Source of the DNA: Bifidobacterium sp. | Lineage (GTDB): Bacteria > Actinomycetota > Actinomycetes > Actinomycetales > Bifidobacteriaceae | DNA length: 64,000 bases | Direction of reading: 5' to 3' | Assembly: GCF_022647885.1 (NCBI RefSeq) | Contig: NZ_JALCLM010000001.1 | Coordinates: forward strand, 2,092,610-2,156,609 | Shown: positions 8,526 to 18,399 of the stretch, piece after piece | How positions within the stretch are numbered: the stretch's first letter is position 1 | How the letters are laid out: the number at the start of each line of letters is the position of its first letter | Made by a program: the position numbers and the translations under genes | The notes under the pieces: model-generated | The model's database searches: none | The model's input: the letters and a program-made list of their open reading frames with translations, nothing else | Told to the model about the DNA's origin: nothing

Positions 8526-9881
8526 TCAGCGCTTAGTTCCATATGCGCCACGTATATATTGTTCAGGGTAAGGAATCTCAGTTTTTCTCAGACCAAGCTT
8601 GTACCCGGCACGCAACGGCCAGTATGGATCACGCAGAGCAGCTCTGCCGATTTCGACAGCATCTGCCTGCTCTTTGTGCACAATACGCGCTGCCTGCTTC
8701 GCCTTAGTAATTAATCCAACAGCAGTTGTTGGTATCAAAGCCTTTTGACGCACTTCCTGAGCAAAAGGCACCTGATAGTTAGGTTGTGCTGGAATAGTTA
8801 CTCCCGAAATAATGCCGCCGGTTGAAACATCTACCAAATCAACGCCATGAGCCTTCATAACCTTCGCCGTTTCGATACTCTGGTCAAGATCCCACCCACC
8901 AGCAGCCCAATCGGTTGCAGAAATACGAACCAACAATGGCATTCCCTCGGGAATCACGGAGCGTACCGCATCAACAATGTCAATCAGGAATCGCATCCGA
9001 TTTTCCAAAGGACCACCGTACTCATCAGTACGCTGATTACTCAGCGGATCCAAGAACTGCGAAATCAGATATCCGTGCGCAGCATGAAGCTCAATTGCTT
9101 CGAAGCCCACACTCACCGCTCTGCCAGCAGCATATTTGAACTGATCTACGATCCCATGGATTTCGTCAATACTGAGTTCGCGAGGAACGTCATAATGTCC
9201 ATAGGGAATAGCACTTGGTGCTACAGTCGGCCAGCCACCCTCGTCTTGAGGAACGGTAGCATTGATATGCCCTGTGGAGAAGCAGCCAGTAGAAGCCTTA
9301 CGACCCGCGTGATTGAGCTGCACCGCTGCAACAGCACCAGCCTTTTTTACATCGTCTACAATCCAACGCCAGGCATCAATCTGCCCGTCCTCCCAAAGGC
9401 CTAAATCACACGGTGAGATACGTCCCTCAGCACTGACTGCTGTTGACTCAGCAATCACCATGCCAAAGCCACCTAATGCGCGAGAGACATAGTGCTGATA
9501 GTGAAATTGCGTTGGTCTGCCATCTTGCCCAAACGCCGAATACGTGTCCATAGGAGGCATCCAGATGCGGTTTCGCGTAGTCACCCCACGCAAAGTCAGA
9601 GGAGAAAACAAATCCGGCGCCTCGACAGTGTTGATATTTTTGGAGCCTTTGCGCGATTTATTCCGCTGTTTTTTTACTTTATTGTTGCCCTTGGTCTGGC
9701 TACTCGCAGAATGGTCATCGTGATCAAGCGAAGGATCAGTGGACTTACCCACAGCAGATGCGGCATCTAGAGCGTCCCATTCCTCTGCGTGTTGCTGAAG
9801 TTCCTCAGATACGGTATCCCGCGTAGATTGAACATTCTCATCATCAGTAGTATCGAAAGCCACATCGTCTTGTTGTGCCAT
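8526..9881 (-). CDS. NADH:flavin oxidoreductase, old yellow enzyme family
   Basis: FMN-dependent ene-reductase-type enzyme with a TIM barrel. Motifs include DLFSPLTLRGVTTRNRIWMPPM, VQLNHAGRKAS, ELHAAHGYLISQFL (the substrate-binding His pair region), SNQRTDEYGGPLENRMRF and a C-terminal VEIGRAALRDPYWP, closest to the YqjM group. The chosen ATG at 9881 has GGAAGG at 6 nt. Unusually, about 85 residues precede the barrel: an acidic, Gln/Ser-rich stretch followed by a basic KVKKQRNKSRKGSK patch, with no signal peptide. The natural substrate is unknown; detoxification of enones or nitro compounds is typical for the family. Confidence 0.9.
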   Translation of the reverse strand: MAQQDDVAFDTTDDENVQSTRDTVSEELQQHAEEWDALDAASAVGKSTDPSLDHDDHSASSQTKGNNKVKKQRNKSRKGSKNINTVEAPDLFSPLTLRGVTTRNRIWMPPMDTYSAFGQDGRPTQFHYQHYVSRALGGFGMVIAESTAVSAEGRISPCDLGLWEDGQIDAWRWIVDDVKKAGAVAAVQLNHAGRKASTGCFSTGHINATVPQDEGGWPTVAPSAIPYGHYDVPRELSIDEIHGIVDQFKYAAGRAVSVGFEAIELHAAHGYLISQFLDPLSNQRTDEYGGPLENRMRFLIDIVDAVRSVIPEGMPLLVRISATDWAAGGWDLDQSIETAKVMKAHGVDLVDVSTGGIISGVTIPAQPNYQVPFAQEVRQKALIPTTAVGLITKAKQAARIVHKEQADAVEIGRAALRDPYWPLRAGYKLGLRKTEIPYPEQYIRGAYGTKR

Positions 9882-9985
9882 GTCAGACCTTCCTTTGTCC
9901 CAGCGGTGCTGCAATGAGCAGACTTGTAGCTATTCTACTTCCGTTACCTCAAGCAATACAGAACAAGTCTTGCAAAACAACAAAC

Positions 9986-10013
9986 CCTGTTTTGCATCGA
10001 AATGCAAAACAGG
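9986..10013 (-). terminator. Rho-independent terminator after the PBP gene
   Basis: CCTGTTTTGCAT and its complement form a perfect 12-bp stem closed by a CGAA tetraloop. On the minus strand it is followed by GTTTGTTGTTTTGC, a T-rich tail, 47 bp beyond the stop of the penicillin-binding protein gene. Confidence 0.85.
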
Positions 10014-10059
10014 ATCGCAGATGTGATGAGATTGGGGTGTTTAAGACAGCAACGTCAAA

Positions 10060-12231
10060 CTAATTATTCGTGGATGAGCTGGATGAGCTCGTCCCCGAGC
10101 TGGTGGTTGCCGCACCCATGTACTTCGCATCAGCATTTCCATAACTGTTGTCAATCGGAGTGTTGGTATCTGCAAGGTAACTATTCATGAAGGCTTTCCA
10201 AGCTGGCGTAGCTATATACGCACCATACCAAGTGCTGTGATACACACCATTGATGGTTTTATTGTTGAAAGACTTTTGAGATTCCGCATTACCGACAGCA
10301 ACATATGCAGCTACTGAAGGAACGAAACCACCAGTAAGCATATAGGTATCTTCATTCGTTCCAGTTTTAGCAAAGGTTTTGCGACCACCATCTAGCTGTG
10401 TTGTTGCAGCCTCACCATCAGATTGCACAACACCCTGATTCATTGCATATGCAACGGTTTGTGCAATTCCTGAATCGATAGCTTGATGACAGTTAGCAGA
10501 AGGAACTTTGAGCTGGTTACCGTCTTTGTCCACAACTTTTTTCAAGGCGATAGGTGTGCATTCGACTCCATTTGCAGCAATAGTCGCATAGACGTTTGCC
10601 ATAGTCAGAGGAGAAGCCTGAACGGTTCCAATAACCATAGGAGGATTGTAAGAATTCGACGAGAAGATATCTTCTTGACCTTCGGGGGAATTGTGATAAC
10701 CCATCGTCTTGGCAGTATTGGCTATCTGTTTCAGACCAATGATTTGAGCCATTGAAGCCTGAGTGGTGTTGTGCGAACGAATAAGACCCTGTAGAGGTGT
10801 TTCAGGAGATGTGGTGCCGCCGCCAGAATTCTGGACAGGCCAAATACCAGTACCAGAGTAGTCAGGGAATGAACTCTTGTTATACGAAGTGTAGGTTCTT
10901 AGAGATTGGTTAATAGACTTGCCCGCAGCCATCCATGCTGCAAGGTTAATCGGTTTCCATGTAGACCCTACTTGGAAGCCCCAGCCTCCACCGTCAGCTT
11001 CGTCGACTGCATAGTTGATAGCGGTTTTGGTACCCCCACCCGAATCTTGCGTAGCGTCGTAGGTTCTATTAATACCAAAGCCTAATACTTCTCCCGTGCC
11101 TGGTTTGATAGCCGCTATCGTAACTTCGAAACCGGTGGAGTCATCAACAGGAATCGTTGCTCTAGCTGCTTTCATGGCATCACTATTGGCATTGACATCC
11201 ATGGTGGAATAGATTTCTAAGCCACCCTGTTTGAGAAGCTTGTCACGATCTGCCTGAGTCTTACCGAATTCAGAGGAATTCAAAATCTGTTTAGTCACAT
11301 AATCGCAGAAATATGCTGCATCTCCTGCCGCTTGGCAACCTGCTGCCACGCTCTGCACATGCAACGTTGAAGCTATAGGTGTCGCCTTAGCTTCATCGCG
11401 CTGTTTCGCATTGATATATCCCTGTTGATACATCAAATCAAGCACAATGTTGCGTTGTTCTTGCGACTGTTCTGGATTTGATGTGGGGTCGTATCCTGTC
11501 GGATTCTTAGTAATTGCAGCAATCGTGGCAGATTCTACGATATTCAAATCTTTCGCACTTTTATTGAAGAAACGTCGCGCTGCAGTCTCGACACCGTAGA
11601 TACCATTGCCAAACTGGGCGATATTGAGATAACCCTGTAGGATCTCTGCCTTACTGTATTTCTTTTCCATCTGAACAGCTATAAGCATCTCGCGCATCTT
11701 ACGTGCAACAGTTTCTTCCTGTGCATGATATACGGCAATCGGGTCATCATCTTCCTCGGCCTCACTCATCAGCACATTTTTAACGTACTGCTGCGTTAAT
11801 GAAGAGCCACCCTGTGTATCGCCCTTTTTCACGTAAGTTTCGACGAAAGCTCTGAATACACCTTGAATATCAACACCAGCATGCTCAAAGAATCTTCTAT
11901 CCTCACGAGCAACCACTGCTTTCTGCATGTAGTCGGAAACTTCGTTGAGTGGGACCACGATGCGGTTCTGCGCATAAAAGGTCGCAATCACCGTCTTGCC
12001 ATCAGAGGCATAGATTCGTGACTGCTGAGGCAAATCCGTAACATCGAAATCGATGCCCTGCGCTTGCAGCGAGGGGATTAGCGACTTTGCGGCAGCATTA
12101 AGTCCAAATACAGCAGGTAGCAAGAAGCCTGAAGCGACAACACCCCCAGCAGTACAGAAAATCAAATACGCGAGCACAAAGGTGAAAAAGCGTCTAACGG
12201 TCATAGGCTGGTTCTTCGGCATGATGCTCAT
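10060..12231 (-). CDS. Bifunctional penicillin-binding protein (glycosyltransferase/transpeptidase)
   Basis: Class A PBP of 723 residues that polymerises and cross-links peptidoglycan outside the membrane. One N-terminal membrane segment (about 14-40) is followed by a GT51 domain with catalytic Glu110 in EDRRFFEHAGVD and QGGSSLTQQYVKN. The transpeptidase domain has the STWK motif (Ser423, Lys426), SHN and KTGT (622-625). The C-terminus is a Ser/Thr-rich low-complexity tail. It sits downstream of the Crp-like gene in the same direction, with about 60 bp between them, and ends at a clear terminator. Confidence 0.95.
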   Translation of the reverse strand: MSIMPKNQPMTVRRFFTFVLAYLIFCTAGGVVASGFLLPAVFGLNAAAKSLIPSLQAQGIDFDVTDLPQQSRIYASDGKTVIATFYAQNRIVVPLNEVSDYMQKAVVAREDRRFFEHAGVDIQGVFRAFVETYVKKGDTQGGSSLTQQYVKNVLMSEAEEDDDPIAVYHAQEETVARKMREMLIAVQMEKKYSKAEILQGYLNIAQFGNGIYGVETAARRFFNKSAKDLNIVESATIAAITKNPTGYDPTSNPEQSQEQRNIVLDLMYQQGYINAKQRDEAKATPIASTLHVQSVAAGCQAAGDAAYFCDYVTKQILNSSEFGKTQADRDKLLKQGGLEIYSTMDVNANSDAMKAARATIPVDDSTGFEVTIAAIKPGTGEVLGFGINRTYDATQDSGGGTKTAINYAVDEADGGGWGFQVGSTWKPINLAAWMAAGKSINQSLRTYTSYNKSSFPDYSGTGIWPVQNSGGGTTSPETPLQGLIRSHNTTQASMAQIIGLKQIANTAKTMGYHNSPEGQEDIFSSNSYNPPMVIGTVQASPLTMANVYATIAANGVECTPIALKKVVDKDGNQLKVPSANCHQAIDSGIAQTVAYAMNQGVVQSDGEAATTQLDGGRKTFAKTGTNEDTYMLTGGFVPSVAAYVAVGNAESQKSFNNKTINGVYHSTWYGAYIATPAWKAFMNSYLADTNTPIDNSYGNADAKYMGAATTSSGTSSSSSSTNN

Positions 12232-12290
12232 TCTAAAACCGGCTACCTACTAAGAAGCTGTGAATACTCTTTCTTCGAGCAATTTGCACA

Positions 12291-13037
12291 CTACCTGCGC
12301 GAACGTCGTATGAGCATTCCAGGCTGGTAAATGATGATTGAACGCCCTTTGCGTGATATCCAGCCGCGGTTAGAAAAGTCCATCAATGCTTTATTCACGG
12401 TTTCCCTAGAAGAACCTACGAGCTGCGCCAACTCCTCTTGCGTCAAGTCGTGAGGAACCATCAAACCAGCTTCAATAGGCTCACCAAAACGCATAGCTAG
12501 ACTCAACAACGTCTTTGCTAACCGTGCGGGCACATCCATGAAAACTAGATCAGAAATGCGCTCGTTGTTACTACGCATGCGATTCGCTAAAACTTGAAGC
12601 ATGTCCACAGCGACGCGAGGATGATCATTAAGCCAGGTAAACAAATCTTCGTGTTCCAACACAGCAACTCGTGTGCGATTCGTCATCGCAACTGCAGTTG
12701 CTGTTCTAGGACCACCGTTGGGGTCAAAAACTGGGATTTCTCCAAGAACCTCTCCGCGGCCGTGGATGCTGAGCAGCTGCACACGACGATCTGAGGCTTG
12801 TCGTATTAACTTAACCCTGCCATCCTCCAGCAGATACATACGATGATCCGTATCGCCCTCGCGAAAGATGCTCTCGCCCTTCGCTACAGAAGAATATTTG
12901 AGGTGCGGGAGCAATAAATCCGCTTCCTGTTCAGAAACCTGATTAAATAAAGCAGTCTGGAGCAAGGTGTTTCCAGGTTCTGGAATTTCATTGGGCTTGC
13001 GAATGATCACTCCACCTTCCTCCGCTCGTTTAGTCAT
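12291..13037 (-). CDS. Crp/Fnr-family transcriptional regulator
   Basis: A cyclic-nucleotide-binding regulator close to mycobacterial Crp and corynebacterial GlxR: cNMP-binding fold with GEVLGEIPVFDPNGGPRTATAVA, then a winged helix with LTQEELAQLVGSSRETVNKAL. The GE and RT elements of the phosphate-binding cassette are kept, so cAMP binding is plausible. The start is ambiguous: ATG 13037 lacks spacing from GAGG, while GTG 13010 has GGAGGAAGG at ideal distance; homologues align only from about residue 24, so either fits. A candidate -10 (TACAAT) lies upstream on the minus strand. Confidence 0.9.
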   Translation of the reverse strand: MTKRAEEGGVIIRKPNEIPEPGNTLLQTALFNQVSEQEADLLLPHLKYSSVAKGESIFREGDTDHRMYLLEDGRVKLIRQASDRRVQLLSIHGRGEVLGEIPVFDPNGGPRTATAVAMTNRTRVAVLEHEDLFTWLNDHPRVAVDMLQVLANRMRSNNERISDLVFMDVPARLAKTLLSLAMRFGEPIEAGLMVPHDLTQEELAQLVGSSRETVNKALMDFSNRGWISRKGRSIIIYQPGMLIRRSRR

Positions 13038-13074
13038 CCTCGACCGTATAGTTCTGCTTGATTGTATCTCTCTT

Positions 13075-14292
13075 TCAGACGATACCGCGTGTCCAGCTGT
13101 CTTGAGAAAAACGAATGGCGTCCAAAACCGCAGCAGTTTGTCTTATTGGTGACGGAACCGTCCCTGTGTGGGCGCCGGGTATTGTACTTAGCAAAAAGGC
13201 AATTAGCTTGCCAATAATCTCTTCACGCCCTAATCCTGATTGCGAACGCAGCGGGTCTACTCTTTTGACTGCAGATTGCACCGCTTTGTACCGCATTTTT
13301 TCCCGAGAAATTCTCAATATTCGTGACATTTTTTCTGCATCGATGTCGTAAGACATAGTCACATGATGAAGTACTGCTCCTGGGCCACCTTGCTGAGCTG
13401 CATAACGCCGCTGGGCAGCACCTCCGATTTTGCCTGATGGAGAGGAGAGGTCATTAATAGGCTCATACTGTGCATCAATACCAATCTGTCGTAACGCCGA
13501 CAAAATCCAGTCGTCACAACACCTATATGACTGCTCTATGCTCATTGCCTCGACTAAATTGAGGGGTGCATACAGTGAGTAGGTAATAGTATTTTTGGGT
13601 TCAACAAACATTGCACCGCCGCCTGTAACTCGGCGCACAACGCTTACCCCCTCCTGTTGAGCAGCTTCAAGGTCGACTTGATGACTTAAGGATTGGAATC
13701 GTCCGATAACCACTGTTGAGGCAGCCCACTCCCAGATGCGAATCATCGGCCCACACTCGCCGCGGGCAACTGCTTGAGCCAAGGCGTGGTCGGTTGCCAT
13801 CTGGCGCGAAGGCATCAGCGGTTCATCATGCACCACGCTGAGAGCTAAGGCTTTCCATCTGTTGCGAAAGTCAGATAGTAGGCGGTCAGACACCAAGTCT
13901 GGTGCAGATAGTGTCTCTTGCGTGGCATTGGATTGCTTGTCATGCTCATTTTCGGGTTGCGCAATACCGTCACTAGCAAGCAGTGCGCGTTGTACAGCTG
14001 TGACAATTGTCTGCGGTGTGGCTCCAATAAGCAGCGTTAGTTGTTGTGTATCTAGAATCTCGCGAATCTTATTGCCTAAGGTATCAGCATCGATTGGTAG
14101 CGCACATTGTGTGATTTGAGCCTCAATATCTGCAATCACCTGAGGTTTGTCAAGATTGCCTTCTGCAAAGAAATCCCCATCAAGTATGCAACTCAACACA
14201 CGCGTTTGACTAGCTGTCACATTGGCTGCGATGAGTTTACCGCCTCGCATTTTGCATTCGCCTCGGCCTTGCCGCACTGGTGCATTACTCAT
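13075..14292 (-). CDS. Lipoate-protein ligase with N-terminal accessory domain
   Basis: Attaches lipoate to lipoyl-domain proteins using ATP. The catalytic part (about 125-390) has RRVTGGGAMF and SGKIGGAAQRR with the expected Lys. Residues 1-110 (GRGECKMRGGKLIAANV onward) resemble the LplA C-terminal/LplB accessory domain, so the usual domain order is reversed. The YxHD-type motif after the glycine loop is replaced by VEPKNTITY. ATG 14292 follows GGCGGTGG; a TTG at 14304 is an alternative. The only lipoyl acceptor seen nearby is the GcvH-like protein at 19611-20015. Confidence 0.88.
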   Translation of the reverse strand: MSNAPVRQGRGECKMRGGKLIAANVTASQTRVLSCILDGDFFAEGNLDKPQVIADIEAQITQCALPIDADTLGNKIREILDTQQLTLLIGATPQTIVTAVQRALLASDGIAQPENEHDKQSNATQETLSAPDLVSDRLLSDFRNRWKALALSVVHDEPLMPSRQMATDHALAQAVARGECGPMIRIWEWAASTVVIGRFQSLSHQVDLEAAQQEGVSVVRRVTGGGAMFVEPKNTITYSLYAPLNLVEAMSIEQSYRCCDDWILSALRQIGIDAQYEPINDLSSPSGKIGGAAQRRYAAQQGGPGAVLHHVTMSYDIDAEKMSRILRISREKMRYKAVQSAVKRVDPLRSQSGLGREEIIGKLIAFLLSTIPGAHTGTVPSPIRQTAAVLDAIRFSQDSWTRGIV

Positions 14293-14454
14293 AACCACCG
14301 CCAATTTTCTTTTCTGCTACTCTGCGCACAATCAGTATCACCTTCTATGTCACCGCGCATCGAAAGTGTGCGTATAAGCACGCCAATAACCTAATATGGT
14401 CATCTTCACGTGCATATATGCACACTTTGTGGTCTATGACACTGGAAACATACT

Positions 14455-15501
14455 CTACAAACGTGCGAGGATATCTGCACTGATCTCTTCGGTATTACGC
14501 GTGGACGAAGCTGTCTCAGCGATATCATCTTCGACAGCTCGCTCAATACGTGACGCTGGCTCATCAAGTCCGAGGTGCCGTAATAACATTCCAGCGGAAA
14601 GAATTGCCGCCGTCGGATTGGCTATACCCTTGCCCGCGATGTCCGGTGCTGAACCATGAATCGGCTCGAACATGGAGGGATATTCATTCGTGGCGTTGAT
14701 ATTGCCAGATGCCGAATACCCTACCCCTCCCACTACTGCGCCAGCCTCATCGGTCAGAATATCTCCAAAGAGATTATCTGTGAGAATCACATCGAACCGA
14801 GCCGGGTCAGTAACCACGAAAATAGTGGCGGCGTCAATGTGCTGATAATCGTGACTAACCTCTGGATATTCCTCAGCAACCTTATTCACTAAACGCTGCC
14901 ACATATCACCTGCATTGGTAAGCACATTCTTCTTATGCACTAAGGTGACATGCTTACGGCGTTTCATTGCCAGTTCAAACGCATATCGAATAACTCGCTC
15001 TGCCCCGAATGCTGTGTTTAGCGACACTTCAGTTGCAACCTCTTGGGGAGTTCCACGGCGTATTGCACCGCCTGCGCCCACATACAAACCTTCAGTGCCC
15101 TCACGCACGACGACGAAGTCGATATTTCCAGGATTTGCTAAAGGAGAAGTAACACCTTTGAACAGCTTGGAAGGCCTGAGATTCACATATTGGTCGAGTG
15201 CGAAACGAAGCTTGAGTAGCAGCCCTCGTTCCAGTACTCCCGGGGTAACGCGTGGATCTCCAACGGCACCGAGCAGAATTGCATCAGTATGTTTGATGCG
15301 TTCCAAATCCTCATCCGGCAGGATGGCACCATCTCTCAGATAGCGCTCTGCACCAAGGTCGAAAGGCTCATATGTGAACTTTGCAAAGCCCTGTGATGCC
15401 TTGTCAAGCGCCGCTTGAGCGTGTGGAACGATTTCTTTGCCAATACCATCACCAGGGATGACAGCAATGCGATATACGCCTTGTGTAGTGTTCTCACTCA
15501 T
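14455..15501 (-). CDS. leuB: 3-isopropylmalate dehydrogenase
   Basis: Oxidatively decarboxylates 3-isopropylmalate with NAD in leucine synthesis. Motifs: [13 protein letters not shown], the actinobacterial-type [37 protein letters not shown] and [19 protein letters not shown]. The product is 348 residues, normal for the family. ATG 15501 is preferred; a GTG at 15522 is in frame but lies directly on the G-run. It stands apart from other leu genes in this window, downstream of the oligopeptidase gene on the same strand. Confidence 0.95.
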   Translation of the reverse strand: MSENTTQGVYRIAVIPGDGIGKEIVPHAQAALDKASQGFAKFTYEPFDLGAERYLRDGAILPDEDLERIKHTDAILLGAVGDPRVTPGVLERGLLLKLRFALDQYVNLRPSKLFKGVTSPLANPGNIDFVVVREGTEGLYVGAGGAIRRGTPQEVATEVSLNTAFGAERVIRYAFELAMKRRKHVTLVHKKNVLTNAGDMWQRLVNKVAEEYPEVSHDYQHIDAATIFVVTDPARFDVILTDNLFGDILTDEAGAVVGGVGYSASGNINATNEYPSMFEPIHGSAPDIAGKGIANPTAAILSAGMLLRHLGLDEPASRIERAVEDDIAETASSTRNTEEISADILARL

Positions 15502-15589
15502 AATCCCGAGGATATGCAGCACCCCCCTGTTATCACGCTGCCGATTCCGTCAGATGGACATAAATATGGTCATCTGACAGGCACAGCAT

Positions 15590-15665
15590 CCTTTCGCTCA
15601 GCACACAAACACATCAAACAAGCACATCACACGCTCACGTCACACAAGCACACTACACAAGCACA
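15590..15665. repeat. C/A-rich, G-poor tract with CAAGCACA repeats
   Basis: On the plus strand this tract is almost only A, C and T, with three copies of CAAGCACA (15619, 15645, 15658) spaced 26 and 13 bp. It lies between the oligopeptidase stop and leuB, so the minus-strand transcript would carry a U/G-rich stretch. A plus-strand transcript would look like a Rho-loading region. No gene is seen. Confidence 0.5.
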
Positions 15666-15671
15666 GCTGAG

Positions 15672-18182
15672 TCATGAGTTGAAGCCCATTACGTTTAGGC
15701 ACCAAGCATTTTCCAATGCCAGTTCCTTCCACTGCTTATAACGTCCGCTTGCACCACCATGCCCCGCCTCAACTTCAACCTTGACCACAGCATCCGCATC
15801 TACTGCAGATTCTTGTAATCGAGCTATCCACTTCAATGGCTCCACATAAAGTACGCGCGTATCGTTCATCGATGTGGTTGCGAAAATCTTTGGAAAGTGT
15901 GTGGTTCCGAAGTTGAGCTCGCGGGTATGCGCATCAGGCACATTTTCATATGGCGAATATGACTTCATATAGTCATAAACCTGCCGATCATGCAAAGGAT
16001 CTCCCCACTCATCCCACTCTGTAACAGTCAAAGGAAGATTAGGATCGAGAATGGATGTCAGTGCGTCTACAAAAGGCACATCTGCTTCAATACCGGCATA
16101 GAGTTGAGGAGCCATATTGGCGATAGCCCCCATAAGAAGACCACCTGCTGATCCACCGTTCGCCACTGTTCTACTCCGGTCTGCAATGCCGTTGACTTGT
16201 AGTGCAGCAGTTACATCCACAAAATCCTCAAAGGTATGCTTTTTATTGAGTCTGCGACCTTGTTCATACCATGCACGCCCCATTTCTCCACCACCGCGAA
16301 CATGCGCCACAGCATAGATAACTCCTCTATCGAGCATGCTCAGTCTTGCAGGTGAGAAGAACGGATCAGAACTGCATTCATAAGCGCCATAAGCGGTGAT
16401 AAACATAGCAGAGGGCATCGCGTGCGGAGTATTAGTGGAATATCCATCGCTACTGCTACCTACCACATCGTGCATAGACAAAGTTCGATTCGTCAAACCT
16501 CGATCACTGTACGCATCAAGGCTGGGCACTAAACCCTCTCGCCACACTACAGAAACAGGCACACGCTGTCCGTCTCGTGCGAGAACCCATAATCTGGATT
16601 CCGCATAATGAGCGGCATCGAAATCCCCCAAAACTTCAGCCCGTTTTAACAGCACATCCTCACCAGTGGCAGGATCGTATTCACGCAACTGAGCGGGATT
16701 CGTATAGCTACTCAAGCTATAACGCATTTTTGGAGTCTCATAGGAGGGGTTGCCCCCCGCTCCTATTGAAAATACCGCTTGAGCTGCATGTTCACCCAAC
16801 GCAGCGGCAGTCATTTCCTTGAACTCCCATGCTTGGCCTTCTACAAAGTTCTTCGCTGCCTGCTCTTTGGTCATCACTGCCAGATGAGGAAGGCTATCAG
16901 CCCGATAACTCAAGGTAACAAAATGACGATGCATCGAAAGACCTTCGATACCCAGCCCGCGTGCCCCCTGCAGAATTTCAGGATTGCCTTGCTGATGATA
17001 TGGAGTATCAATAGGTAAATCTCCTGAAGGATCAAGCTCCGAGGCCTCACACCCAGCAGGACTCCCCTGGACCACACACACGCCTTCGGTGAGTTGATAA
17101 GGCGCGGCATGCGCACGCATATCAATCACATTCACTTGAAAATTTGGGTTGAGGACATTGTGATAGGTCAATGCCAGAGGAATATCCTCACCATTCTCAC
17201 CTGCGCCTTCAAAACGAGCAAAACTTACATCGTATTCAATACCCTCCTGTCTTGGAACGAAGACCTCGAATGAAGCTGTTGGATTGTGAACAGATAAAGT
17301 CAATACCTCGCTCGTGGTTTTCGAACCAGTAGTGATAACGATGCGGCATTCATCAAAGCTCATGCCTACGCCCACCCAAAAACGCTCATCTCTCTCAGTC
17401 CATACTTCTTTGTCATCAGCAGTATCACTACCGACGCGGTGTCTCCACACACTGTACGGACGCCATGAGTCATCCACCTTCACATAAAATACCCATTTCC
17501 CATCAGGAGTAATCATTGCTCCAGAGGAAACCTGCTTAATCACCTCAGGCAAATCAGCTTCTTGAGCACTGGTGCCAGCCTTTGCATCAATTGCTTTCTG
17601 TAAGTCTCTGATATGAAAGTCATAGCGCTCATTGCCAGTAGTATCTGTCCCATACAGGAGCCACCTGCCATCGCTACTGAGATCCATACCACCTACTCGG
17701 AAGAAATCATGCCCAGACGCTTCCTTATTGGCATCGAAAACCACCTGCTCGCCCGGCAAAGGAGCACCATTAGCCGTGTCAATAACGGGAGGATTCCAAT
17801 TATGCTCATCGACTACTGGCAAACGGCATTGAACTGCATACTGCTGGCCTTCCACAATCCGCGTGTAGTGCCAAAAACCATGAAGTCTTACAGGAACAGA
17901 CATATCGGTTTCTTTGATATGTGATTTCAACTCTTCAAATAGCACATCTCTAAAGCTATGTAGGTTCTTCGTTCGCGCTTCAAAATAGGCGTTCTGTTCA
18001 GATACGTAACGCTGAGTGCGCTTCGAAGTTTTATCACGCATCCACTCATAGGGGTCACTGAATGACTCTCCCCCTGCGGTTCTTAGGGTGGGGATGCGCT
18101 CTGCGGTAGGAATGCCTGTTACTCTTCCATGGCTTCCCATTTGTTCGATATCGTCATGTTGTACATCGCTGCCTGCTGTCAT
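15672..18182 (-). CDS. ptrB: Prolyl oligopeptidase family protease (oligopeptidase B)
   Basis: S9A serine peptidase cleaving short peptides after basic residues in the cytoplasm. A propeller domain precedes a catalytic hydrolase domain with NGGSAGG (Ser678), an Asp in TSMNDTRVLYVEP and His808 in EAGHGG. Length of 836 residues is somewhat longer than the E. coli enzyme. The start at 18182 is chosen because a TATAAT at 18190-18195 would place the transcript end at this codon; upstream Met codons to 18263 would extend through that promoter into non-conserved sequence. A family member with other specificity cannot be excluded. Confidence 0.9.
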   Translation of the reverse strand: MTAGSDVQHDDIEQMGSHGRVTGIPTAERIPTLRTAGGESFSDPYEWMRDKTSKRTQRYVSEQNAYFEARTKNLHSFRDVLFEELKSHIKETDMSVPVRLHGFWHYTRIVEGQQYAVQCRLPVVDEHNWNPPVIDTANGAPLPGEQVVFDANKEASGHDFFRVGGMDLSSDGRWLLYGTDTTGNERYDFHIRDLQKAIDAKAGTSAQEADLPEVIKQVSSGAMITPDGKWVFYVKVDDSWRPYSVWRHRVGSDTADDKEVWTERDERFWVGVGMSFDECRIVITTGSKTTSEVLTLSVHNPTASFEVFVPRQEGIEYDVSFARFEGAGENGEDIPLALTYHNVLNPNFQVNVIDMRAHAAPYQLTEGVCVVQGSPAGCEASELDPSGDLPIDTPYHQQGNPEILQGARGLGIEGLSMHRHFVTLSYRADSLPHLAVMTKEQAAKNFVEGQAWEFKEMTAAALGEHAAQAVFSIGAGGNPSYETPKMRYSLSSYTNPAQLREYDPATGEDVLLKRAEVLGDFDAAHYAESRLWVLARDGQRVPVSVVWREGLVPSLDAYSDRGLTNRTLSMHDVVGSSSDGYSTNTPHAMPSAMFITAYGAYECSSDPFFSPARLSMLDRGVIYAVAHVRGGGEMGRAWYEQGRRLNKKHTFEDFVDVTAALQVNGIADRSRTVANGGSAGGLLMGAIANMAPQLYAGIEADVPFVDALTSILDPNLPLTVTEWDEWGDPLHDRQVYDYMKSYSPYENVPDAHTRELNFGTTHFPKIFATTSMNDTRVLYVEPLKWIARLQESAVDADAVVKVEVEAGHGGASGRYKQWKELALENAWCLNVMGFNS

Positions 18183-18189
18183 GTCTGAG

Positions 18190-18218
18190 ATTATATGGTT
18201 ATTCCTCAACATGATGAA
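18190..18218 (-). promoter_or_regulatory. Candidate promoter of the oligopeptidase gene, leaderless
   Basis: TATAAT (18190-18195 on the minus strand) has TTCATC 17 bp upstream (18213-18218). Only 7 nt separate the -10 from ATG 18182, so the mRNA would start at the initiation codon. No Shine-Dalgarno sequence is present near that ATG. Confidence 0.5.
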
Positions 18219-18399
18219 CATATCGAGGCGCAGGCTCTGTTGTGTAGGGTTTTGCAAATACACTAAACAGCATTAATAACCGACAATGTTGGAATTCAGC
18301 CGTTGTTGTCGACACACGCACTGAGTTATACTCTGGCTTTCACTCTAAATCACTACACAATCGCAATTTAGGGCATTTTCAGGATGCATTTATACGTAT

